A DNA stretch of 14,166 nucleotides from Promethearchaeota archaeon (GTDB taxonomy: Archaea > Asgardarchaeota > Lokiarchaeia > Sigyniarchaeales > SOKP01), in assembly GCA_030615145.1 (NCBI GenBank), contig JAUWZT010000067.1, positions 1 through 14,166 of the forward strand, given 5' to 3'. Below, in pieces: positions 1 through 6,530 of the stretch. Below the pieces are notes generated by a model. It was not told the DNA's origin. It made no database searches and saw only the letters and a program-made list of their open reading frames with translations. Position numbers and translations under genes: made by a program. How positions within the stretch are numbered: the first letter of the stretch is position 1; each line of letters opens with the position of its first letter.

Positions 1-2
1 AA

Positions 3-875
3 GATGAGGCGCATAATTTTGGAGATCACTGGATTGGGACTCAAGGTTTCTCTCAATTTGGTCATTCGGGGCAAAACCCAATGGGTATGAGGGTAGGTGG
101 CTCGTCCGGCATGCGTATGGCAATACAAATCGCCCAAAAAAGAATCTTTGCCGATTACAGAAAAGATATCATTTTAGACACCCGCCAAATTAAAGTCGCA
201 TTGAAGCGTCTAAGAAAACTGGAAGAGATAGGGAAACAAGATGAGTTAAACATGGATAAAACAATCGATGAAACTGCTAGAAATGGCGGGGATATTGAAA
301 TTATTTTTGAAAAAAAAAGGAAAAACAACGTTAAACTTATCCTTCTTATGGATGTTGGAGGAAGTATGACCCCCTACGCTCATCTTGTCAATAAACTTTT
401 TTCTGCTGCGAACAACATGTCGCATTGGAAGGATTTTAAGTTCTATTACTTTCATAATTGCGTATATGACCGGCTTTATTTCAATGCTCAAAGAAATTCT
501 GACGAGGCTATAGATTTCGACGATTTATTGAAAAAATACGACAATAAGTACAAAGTAGTCGTCGTTGGCGACGCTGCTATGGCCTCTTGGGAGCTTACGG
601 AAAGATATGGTTCGATTTATTATTACCATAGAAATGAGATGCCCGGAATTTATTACATTAGAGAAATAGCCAACCACTTCAAGAACAATGTTGTTTGGTT
701 AAACCCTGAATTAATTCGGTTAGAGTGGGTACCATGGACGAGGAAGATTATTTCGAGCCTTATCCCTATGTTTAACTTGACAATAGAAGGAATCGAAGAA
801 GCGATGAATTATCTAAGAAACAGCGGGAAAAACCAATTTACCACAGTTCATCGACTTAAGGGACTGAATTATTAA
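3..875 (+). CDS. CoxE-like VWA-domain protein, C-terminal part (start outside window)
   Basis: The frame is open from the first bases of the window (DEAHNFGDHWIG... precedes the first Met at 81), so the gene is cut at its 5' end and the Met at 81 is probably internal. The protein resembles the roughly 390-residue VWA family related to CoxE. Recognisable landmarks are a glycine-rich stretch (GTQGFSQFGHSG), an RQIKVALKRLRKL helix, ETARNGGDIEI, then the VWA start LLMDVGGSM. That MIDAS-like motif reads DxGxS, with Gly in place of the first Ser. The sequence continues through FYYFHNCVYD and VVVVGDAAMAS, and ends with a family-typical LTIEGIEEAMNYL helix. Such proteins are usually encoded beside a MoxR-type AAA+ ATPase and are thought to act with it as a metal-dependent protein-binding or cofactor-insertion partner. 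The partner would lie upstream, outside the window. It is likely cytoplasmic, with no membrane segment visible. The last 126 bases recur at 1769-1894. Confidence 0.85.
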   Translation, partial: DEAHNFGDHWIGTQGFSQFGHSGQNPMGMRVGGSSGMRMAIQIAQKRIFADYRKDIILDTRQIKVALKRLRKLEEIGKQDELNMDKTIDETARNGGDIEIIFEKKRKNNVKLILLMDVGGSMTPYAHLVNKLFSAANNMSHWKDFKFYYFHNCVYDRLYFNAQRNSDEAIDFDDLLKKYDNKYKVVVVGDAAMASWELTERYGSIYYYHRNEMPGIYYIREIANHFKNNVVWLNPELIRLEWVPWTRKIISSLIPMFNLTIEGIEEAMNYLRNSGKNQFTTVHRLKGLNY

Positions 876-952
876 AAAAAATTATAATTTTTACTTTTAA
901 AATAATTTCAGATTTCTTTTTATCGCTAAAATAGTTCGTTTTTTCATGCACT
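876..952. terminator. AT-rich convergent intergenic, probable poly-T ends
   Basis: This 77-base gap lies between two convergent genes. On the + strand it offers short T tracts around 888-897 and 918-922. On the - strand the A-run at 874-880 reads as a T tract downstream of the membrane-protein gene. Archaeal transcription often stops at such tracts. There is no clear stem-loop, so the call rests on T-richness and gene orientation alone. Confidence 0.35.
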
Positions 953-1339
953 TTATTTATAAAGTCCTTCATGAGCAACGCATATAGTAAATAGACTGAA
1001 AAGTAATGATATTCCTAAACCAATACCGAATAAATTAATAAAGTTAGTCCAAAAATTCTCTCCAGCAGTTATTAAGATGATGAACATATATACCAACATA
1101 CAAAGCAAGGTCAACGGAGCAAGAATATACCAATATTTCCATTTATCACTCATTTTAAAACCCTTTATGCAAAGTATTCCAGGAATGAAAAAAGTTAAAG
1201 TCCAAAGACATATGAGTTCAACAAGAAAAGCAATTGCTATATCTAAACTATAAGGAATAGCCGCGAATATAATTATTATTGACATCGTCAAAAAGAACAC
1301 TCCAAAACATAAGGCTACGATCCCTTTTTTGACACCCAC
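953..1339 (-). CDS. Small four-helix membrane protein, hypothetical
   Basis: A 128-residue hydrophobic protein of unknown function. Four membrane segments are visible at about residues 6-28, 31-57, 70-92 and 100-124, joined by short polar loops. The loop near 59-69 (KGFKMSDKWKYW) is basic and probably cytoplasmic. The start is GTG at 1339-1337, supported by a GGTGA Shine-Dalgarno motif seven bases upstream (minus strand, around 1347-1351). This good ribosome site on an otherwise nondescript ORF is the main reason to accept it as real. It stands alone, convergent with the VWA gene, and nothing nearby suggests a role. No cysteine or histidine cluster or known transporter motif was seen. Confidence 0.6.
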   Translation of the reverse strand: MGVKKGIVALCFGVFFLTMSIIIIFAAIPYSLDIAIAFLVELICLWTLTFFIPGILCIKGFKMSDKWKYWYILAPLTLLCMLVYMFIILITAGENFWTNFINLFGIGLGISLLFSLFTICVAHEGLYK

Positions 1340-1600
1340 TTCTTTTCACCTACTATACAACATAAATTTTTATTATGAGTTTATTAAAAATATAAAACAT
1401 TTGAATTCTCTAACAATGTCTTAAAATAATACTTCTTATAAATCTATCTAAAAATAAGAAAAATGAAAGCTTTTTAATTTAAATGAATCTATATTGCAAT
1501 ATTTATAAAAATGCTACTATTCTTTTTCAAATGAATCTCTGACAAAAGTTCTAAATATTAATTATTGATAATAATTTTCAAACTTATTAATTTATTAGAG
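1340..1600. other. Non-coding AT-rich stretch
   Basis: No credible coding region on either strand. It should contain the promoter of the minus-strand membrane gene (AT-rich TATA-like sequence near 1380-1398 read on the minus strand) and a TATA-like TTTATAAAA near 1501-1509 on the plus strand ahead of the gene scar. A 10-base direct repeat (AAATGAATCT) occurs at 1481-1490 and 1529-1538. A 7-bp inverted repeat with a 3-base loop lies at 1560-1576. In DNA this AT-rich, both could be chance. Confidence 0.4.
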
Positions 1601-1765
1601 ATGCCTAACGAAAAAGAAAACCATATTAAAAGGCTTAATTATAATTACCTTTAGTGTAATAATAATTTCTGGTATGGGTAATAAGCATATTAAAATTAAT
1701 TCGATTTTTGAGGATAAAAGTAAAGTTAGAACAGCGCATTTTGGAACCTTACAGGAACTCCCATA
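1601..1765 (+). pseudogene. Broken N-terminus of a secreted protein (signal-peptide remnant)
   Basis: Read in the frame of 1602, the DNA encodes TKKKTILKGLIIITFSV and on through IIISGMGNKHIKIN to FGTLQELP, then a stop (TAG at 1764-1766). This is a typical signal peptide (basic n-region, hydrophobic core) followed by the beginning of a mature domain. The only plausible start, ATG at 1601, is one base out of frame. Removing one C of the CC at 1604-1605 would give M-L-T-K-K-K and a normal start. The end of the remnant, FGTLQELP, resembles the position just before the IDPHDAW motif in the family-5 solute-binding protein encoded at 10666. I infer, with low certainty, that it is a truncated paralogue of that family. 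It runs straight into a copy of the VWA gene tail. Confidence 0.5.
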
Positions 1766-1768
1766 GAT

Positions 1769-1894
1769 ATTTCGAATCTTATCCCTATGTTTATTTTGAC
1801 TATAGAAGGAATTGAAGAAGCGATGAATTATCTAAGAAACAGCGGGAAAAAACAATTTACCACGGTTCATAGACTTAAGGGATTGAATTATTAA
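1769..1894 (+). pseudogene. Duplicated 3' end of the VWA-domain gene
   Basis: This 126-base segment aligns without gaps to 750-875, the last 41 codons plus stop of the VWA gene. I count 10 differences, about 92% identity. Five are synonymous; the rest change three residues (S to N, N to I, N to K). The frame and the stop codon (1892-1894) are intact, but nothing upstream belongs to a VWA gene and no start codon in that frame would make a useful protein. The pattern fits the remnant of a former tandem or dispersed paralogue whose body was deleted. The predominance of silent changes suggests it was a working copy for some time before being lost. Confidence 0.75.
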
Positions 1895-2152
1895 AAGATA
1901 TCTCTAAAAAATTTAAACTTTCACTCTTCTAAATTTATAGATGTTAAATATATTGGAAAAATGCTAATTTTCCAAATCCAAAATGCCATATCAATTTTAA
2001 AAAACCTATTTAAAAGTTTTGATTACATTGAGTTAATCTAAACAAACTTTATATAGGAGTATTGTTAGATCGATCATATTATTAATGTTTAACTTTCAAT
2101 TTAATAGAATTAGTAAATATCCAATTAAATCCTTTAGAGTTGATTATAACCG
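1895..2152 (+). promoter_or_regulatory. Upstream region of the membrane acetyltransferase unit, TATA-like box
   Basis: No gene is seen here. CTTTATATAGG at about 2048-2057 is a good archaeal TATA-like sequence, preceded by purine-rich AAACAAA, which could serve as a BRE. It would place transcription start near 2080 and leave a leader of about 70 bases before the ATG at 2153. The ribosome site of that gene is weak (GAGTTGAT near 2136-2143). Confidence 0.4.
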
Positions 2153-3829
2153 ATGAAAAAAAGATCGATATTATTTTTATTAATGTTGATAATTTCAGTT
2201 TTTATTCAATTATTTGGAATTCCGTATCTTGGTATAAACTTTACAGATCATGACCTTGAATTTGATTATGTTTACAATTGGGACATTACTGGAACTGGAG
2301 GATGGTATTTAGGTTATACGGAGAACTTTAAGGCAAATGGACATTATGAAGTTGATCATAGTGGATCAGTTGCCAGTGTTTCATGTGTAATTACTTGGAC
2401 ATTTCAAAGTTGGCTTGAAGGATATCTCGAAGAGGATTACGGGGGAAAGGATTATTATAGTTTTACTTATTCATTAATAGATGGACAATATCTTTCTTTT
2501 GGTGATCAAGAGTATAATGCTACGGGCCTAAACGTCTGGTTTCACATACCAGGGGGAATTCAAACTGATACCTATTCCATGCTTAATGAGACTTATGAAT
2601 TTGTTGGTGATGGTTTGATTTGGTCAGGACATCTCATGCCATTTACAGGAAAACGATTAACCTCTGCGGGGCAATATTCAAGAGATGATGTATATGGACA
2701 ATTTGAAGCTACTTACACAATTGATGAATATTTTACTCCTGAAGGGTATTTAATTGGAGAGGTATTACACGAAGAAAATATTGGTTATAGTAGTGGTTAT
2801 TATTCAGAATTTGTATTGAATTCATATGTATTTATAACATCTTCAAGTTATTTACGCCCATTTTGCATTTGGATGTATCTCCTTGCCTATTGGGCGCCAT
2901 TATTATTTTTGGCTATAATTTTTTATGTAGTCTATGAACATTATAGATGGAAACCAAGAGTTATAAGAGCGCGAGGTAAAAAGCAAGAAGTGGTTGTAGA
3001 AAGAAAAATGCTTGGAGGATTAGAATTTTCCGTTGATTCTCCTTATTCAGAAATGATCCTTGCATATCTTTCCAGAGCAAAAATTCAAGGAAAGACAATC
3101 GTTTCTGCTCATAATCAAGAAAAGCTTAAAGGAATCGGATTTATTGAACCGAATGGAAAGGTTGGGACATTTTTTGGAAAATATTCTGAGGACTTAATAT
3201 TATATACTAAAGTAAAATATGCCCACGCTGAACTTTCTAGACTCTTTGGTTTTAAAACTATCGAGAAATATGATGTGTTTAAGATTGAATACTTGCAGGG
3301 AATGGAAGTTCATTATGATGCTAATCTAATTGAGCCTGCAACAGCTCAAGATTTAGATGCAATCATGAGATTGATTGCTAATGAAGATAGCGGTACTAAA
3401 AAAAAAAAGGATGCAAAATGGGTTATTGAAGCGGCGAAGAGTGATATTATAGTTATCGCAACAGCTTCTCCTAAAGAAGAATGGGTTAAAGAGATCTTAA
3501 AAGAGATCCTCAGAAGAAATTATAAAAAACCAGAAATATATTTAGACCGAGTACTATTAGGCGTTGGATTTTCTACTCCAGGAAAAGAAACTGGATGGTT
3601 ATATGGTCTGTATGTTCATCCTGCTTTCAGAAATAAAGGAATTGGTAGAGCACTAGTAAATGCTCGATTATCAATTTTAAAAGAATTAGGATGTAATTCT
3701 GCTATAACAGAAATTGCTGAATGGAATAGCCCTGCAAAAAATATTTATGATGATTTTAATGCCCCAAAATTGGGAAAGGTTACTTTATTTGGAACTAAAA
3801 TGCCTAAAGTAAAGGTGAGACGCTTTTGA
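2153..3829 (+). CDS. Membrane-anchored GNAT acetyltransferase with extracellular domain
   Basis: A 558-residue protein with an unusual layout. Residues 1-22 form a signal peptide or first membrane helix (MKKRSILFLLMLIISVF). Residues about 23-236 are an aromatic- and glycine-rich extracellular domain of probable beta structure that I do not recognise. Residues 238-262 form a membrane helix, followed by a basic stop-transfer segment (HYRWKPRVIRARGKK) that puts the C-terminus in the cytoplasm. Residues about 290-385 are a small alpha/beta domain of unknown type, possibly a degenerate acetyltransferase-like half. From about 392 (IEPATAQDLDAIM) to 558 lies a GNAT domain, with the acetyl-CoA-binding motif A at LYVHPAFRNKGIGRA (R493, G496, G498). 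The family transfers an acyl group from acyl-CoA to an amine; the substrate here is unknown. The stop overlaps the start of the next gene (TTGA), so the two are translationally coupled. An 11-A run at 3398-3408 encodes Lys codons in the linker at the start of the GNAT domain. Confidence 0.75.
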   Translation: MKKRSILFLLMLIISVFIQLFGIPYLGINFTDHDLEFDYVYNWDITGTGGWYLGYTENFKANGHYEVDHSGSVASVSCVITWTFQSWLEGYLEEDYGGKDYYSFTYSLIDGQYLSFGDQEYNATGLNVWFHIPGGIQTDTYSMLNETYEFVGDGLIWSGHLMPFTGKRLTSAGQYSRDDVYGQFEATYTIDEYFTPEGYLIGEVLHEENIGYSSGYYSEFVLNSYVFITSSSYLRPFCIWMYLLAYWAPLLFLAIIFYVVYEHYRWKPRVIRARGKKQEVVVERKMLGGLEFSVDSPYSEMILAYLSRAKIQGKTIVSAHNQEKLKGIGFIEPNGKVGTFFGKYSEDLILYTKVKYAHAELSRLFGFKTIEKYDVFKIEYLQGMEVHYDANLIEPATAQDLDAIMRLIANEDSGTKKKKDAKWVIEAAKSDIIVIATASPKEEWVKEILKEILRRNYKKPEIYLDRVLLGVGFSTPGKETGWLYGLYVHPAFRNKGIGRALVNARLSILKELGCNSAITEIAEWNSPAKNIYDDFNAPKLGKVTLFGTKMPKVKVRRF

Positions 3830-5001
3830 ATACTTTCGAACAATTTCTTCATGATTCAATTGATCTAAAATTATATTCTGTAAATGCAGAAATTTCAGCA
3901 ATAAATCCGCAATTCAAATCATATAAAAAATGGATAAAAGGATACATAGGTCCCGCTACAGCGGAATTACATGATATCAAAGAACCAAAACTAAATGCTA
4001 TAAAAGATGAAAATCGCAACGCGATATTTCCAGAATTTTCAGTCAATTTAAATGGTAAAACCTTTTTTTTAGCTATTAAAGGTTGTGGAGCATATGAAGA
4101 TATGTACCAAGGAAATTCATTAACACCCCTTCATATACGAAATGCTTGTCGCGATTCTACATGCCTTCATCTTGTAGATAAATTAACTACAGGAACAGGT
4201 TTTATTATGGGTGAATCATGGATGGGAGAAAGCCCATATGGTTGCCAAGGTTTTATCAATGCCTTTGATGAGTTAGCTTTCTCCAAGTTAGCAAAATTAG
4301 ATTCCATCAATGGTGCTCACATTTGCCCTGTCATAGGAGTCGTACAATTACCTCCTGAAATTGAAGAAATGGCTCGTAAGTTCTTTTGGTTTAGTACCTA
4401 TAAAGATCATTTTTATCAAGAAATTAGACTAATGCCTTCGAACATACGATTGTATTTTGAATCTTCTCGTTTAGTTGCTAATCCTAGTTCTTTCTTTTCG
4501 TTATTTGATTTAGATACCGAAAAACTTATTGAAAAATTTGAAATCAACTTTATCAAAAGCGGGATAGCATTATTGTCTTTATTTTTGAGGTCAGCAAAAA
4601 AAGAAGGAGATAACATAACAGGGATTATATATCAAGATGTTTGGCTAGATAAAGATTGCGTAGTAGCTCCTGATGGTACAATTCACTTTGCTGACTTAGA
4701 AGGATTGATATGGAAAACTGTACCTCAAGACAAATTTGCAGAAACTCAATCTAAGGAGTGGGAGAAATTAGTTTTTGAATTTCTTTTTGCCTTAGTTAAA
4801 ATAGATTCATATCGTCACCAATTAGAAGGTTCAAAGATGTCTTGGAATAGACAGAGGGAAGAATTAGCACTTCTCGTCCAACTTGCTATAAATCGAGACA
4901 GTTTCGCATATTCAAAAAATCACAATAAAGATTTATTAATTGTATTAGAGGGAACTGAAGTTCCCTCAGTAGAAATTCCATTACTTGAAATGGTGAATTA
5001 A
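3826..5001 (+). CDS. Unknown protein with kinase-like landmarks, second gene of the unit
   Basis: A 391-residue soluble protein I cannot assign to a family. The start is TTG at 3826, overlapping the previous stop by four bases and preceded by GGTGA at 3814-3818 with seven bases of spacing, so the choice is well supported. Some features hint at a protein-kinase-like fold. A strand with a lysine (TFFLAIKGCG, K85) is followed by a helix with an acidic residue (FDELAFSKLAKL, E149) and a strand (CPVIGVVQLP). Later come a loop resembling the catalytic loop of phosphotransferases (IIYQDVWLDKD, D271) and then IHFADLEGL (D290, E292), where a DFG or D-x-E metal-binding motif would fall. The canonical Asn after the catalytic Asp is missing, so it may be a divergent or inactive member. 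This is an eye-level comparison only. Its position between a membrane acetyltransferase and a coiled-coil protein suggests a shared, unknown process. Confidence 0.6.
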   Translation: MNTFEQFLHDSIDLKLYSVNAEISAINPQFKSYKKWIKGYIGPATAELHDIKEPKLNAIKDENRNAIFPEFSVNLNGKTFFLAIKGCGAYEDMYQGNSLTPLHIRNACRDSTCLHLVDKLTTGTGFIMGESWMGESPYGCQGFINAFDELAFSKLAKLDSINGAHICPVIGVVQLPPEIEEMARKFFWFSTYKDHFYQEIRLMPSNIRLYFESSRLVANPSSFFSLFDLDTEKLIEKFEINFIKSGIALLSLFLRSAKKEGDNITGIIYQDVWLDKDCVVAPDGTIHFADLEGLIWKTVPQDKFAETQSKEWEKLVFEFLFALVKIDSYRHQLEGSKMSWNRQREELALLVQLAINRDSFAYSKNHNKDLLIVLEGTEVPSVEIPLLEMVN

Positions 5002-5089
5002 AACGGATTGTAAAAGAGCCTTAGAAATATTAACATCGATTAAAAAAAGGAATGATATTCCTTGTTCTTCTGATGAGATTTCAGATTTA

Positions 5090-6496
5090 TTGAAATTCTC
5101 CTTTATTAGCGAATACGGAAAGGAAAGTGCCGATCTACCAACGGAAAGTGAGATAAATACTCTTAAAATGAATTATGATCGACTAAATAGCGAGATTCAT
5201 GGACTAAATAAGGAGTTATTATCTATAGAAAGGGAATATGAACACGCTTCTCTAGGTAGTAAGTTAGTTAGTTATTTACAAATTGGAAATGGAAAAAAGT
5301 TGAAGTCTCAAATTTCTAAATTGAAGAATGAGATAAAAAAGATGGATACTCAAGTCAGTATTATTAAGGATCAAATTTTGAAATTAAATGATCAAAAGCA
5401 ATCCATTAATCAAGCTGTACGAGTCAATGGAAAAAATGTAGTCTTAACACCTATAGGAGATAATATGATTGATGAGATTGAAGCTCGAGAACGGTTTTTA
5501 TCAAGGGATTTAAACGACTTGATTAATGTTATCGATCAACTTGATGAAGAATTTTCATCCTTAATTGATAGAGTGGGTGATATAATGAAAACGGGAGTGT
5601 TTTCTCCAATTTGGGCAGTTTATTTGTTAAATACATTTGGCGGATTAGAGAAAGCATTTAGCTCGACATTAGGCGGATTAGAGAAAGCATTTAACTCGAT
5701 ATCAAAAAGAGAATATACATATATACAAGCAGAGAAGAGAATGATGACACTTTCTATTAATTTTATGAGAAATCCTCAATTAAGCATACCTGACACAAAT
5801 AGAGATATCCTAAAAATTGAAAGAAATATGCAATATGAATATCGAAAAGATAATCCCGCTCATGACATAAAAGAATCTTTATATGCTTATGCTCTAAAGC
5901 AAAAAATTAAAAAAGCCATTTCAATGATAGGAAGATTATTCTCGAACTGGTCTCTTCATCATGGAGGTAAAGCGTTGGGTGATGAATATGTAAAAAATTT
6001 AATTAAAATCTTTAAGGATAAACCGATAGGTTCTTTAAGTAATGACGAAGTCGTATATGCTTCATTTGTTATCCCCTTTATAGGAGATCTATCAAAATTA
6101 AACTTTTTTAATGATTTATTGCGTGATATTCCTGAAGGTTCTAAATTCTTTGCATCGGTTTCAGCATTATTTCCATGGGATGTTAAAGAAACTTGGATGA
6201 TTTTATTAAGGGCAGAAATGAACATCTTACGAGCTCAAAGTGCCAAGTTTGTACCTGAATTAATTGAATATGCTCTCTTATTAGCAATGAATCCTAAAAT
6301 CATCAGAGTTGAAAATAGCTTCTCACAAAGCCAATATGATGAATGGACACAACTAATAATCCCAATTGTTCATCTTTTAGCATATACCTTCTTAGAAAAA
6401 GATTTAGAGAAATATGTGAGAAAAAGACCCTTAGCTTATATTATATCTCCAAGATATTACCATCATTCTTCCTTACATTATCATGTAATTGGATGA
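5090..6496 (+). CDS. Coiled-coil protein, third gene of the unit (true start probably upstream)
   Basis: Residues about 20-110 of this 468-residue protein are strongly heptad-like, rich in Leu, Ile, Lys and Glu (for example LNSEIHGLNKELLSIEREYE and LKSQISKLKNEIKKMD), and form a long coiled coil. A second helical stretch follows at about 125-165. Residues 184-205 contain an 11-residue tandem repeat (GGLEKAFSSTL / GGLEKAFNSIS). The remaining 260 residues are a helical domain of unknown type. The TTG at 5090 is the first standard start codon in frame, but it lacks a good ribosome site. The frame is open for a further 31 codons back to 4997 and encodes plausible protein (KRALEILTSIKKRND and beyond). 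A GGTGA at 4992-4996 would serve a non-AUG start (ACG at 5003) or reflect a small sequence error. It follows the 391-residue gene with no room for a promoter, so it is probably co-transcribed. Confidence 0.65.
   Translation: MKFSFISEYGKESADLPTESEINTLKMNYDRLNSEIHGLNKELLSIEREYEHASLGSKLVSYLQIGNGKKLKSQISKLKNEIKKMDTQVSIIKDQILKLNDQKQSINQAVRVNGKNVVLTPIGDNMIDEIEARERFLSRDLNDLINVIDQLDEEFSSLIDRVGDIMKTGVFSPIWAVYLLNTFGGLEKAFSSTLGGLEKAFNSISKREYTYIQAEKRMMTLSINFMRNPQLSIPDTNRDILKIERNMQYEYRKDNPAHDIKESLYAYALKQKIKKAISMIGRLFSNWSLHHGGKALGDEYVKNLIKIFKDKPIGSLSNDEVVYASFVIPFIGDLSKLNFFNDLLRDIPEGSKFFASVSALFPWDVKETWMILLRAEMNILRAQSAKFVPELIEYALLLAMNPKIIRVENSFSQSQYDEWTQLIIPIVHLLAYTFLEKDLEKYVRKRPLAYIISPRYYHHSSLHYHVIG
5639..5704 (+). 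repeat. 33-base tandem duplication inside the coiled-coil gene
   Basis: Two consecutive 33-base units (5639-5671 and 5672-5704) encode GGLEKAFSSTL and GGLEKAFNSIS. The first 22 bases of each are identical. The in-frame period of 11 codons preserves the reading frame. The near-identity at the DNA level indicates recent slippage or unequal exchange. Confidence 0.85.
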
Positions 6497-6501
6497 GACC
6501 A

Positions 6502-6530
6502 TAATATTAGGAAAATATTAAATTTTTCTT
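6502..6530. terminator. Stem-loop plus T tract between convergent genes
   Basis: A 7-bp inverted repeat (TAATATT at 6502-6508, AATATTA at 6514-6520) with a 5-base loop is followed on the plus strand by a T-rich tract (6521-6530). It sits between the stop of the coiled-coil gene (6496) and overlaps the stop codon of the convergent fwdA gene (6518-6520), so it could end transcription from the left. The stem has only A-T pairs and is weak; the T tract may matter more. Confidence 0.45.

Noticed and set aside
1560..1576. 7-bp inverted repeat as a terminator or operator
   Set aside because: It is composed only of A and T apart from the loop, in a very AT-rich spacer, so chance is a sufficient explanation.
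1601..1655. ATG 1601 as the start of a short real gene
   Set aside because: In its own frame it meets a stop at 1652-1654 after about 17 codons; the protein-like signal lies in the next frame, consistent with a frameshifted remnant.
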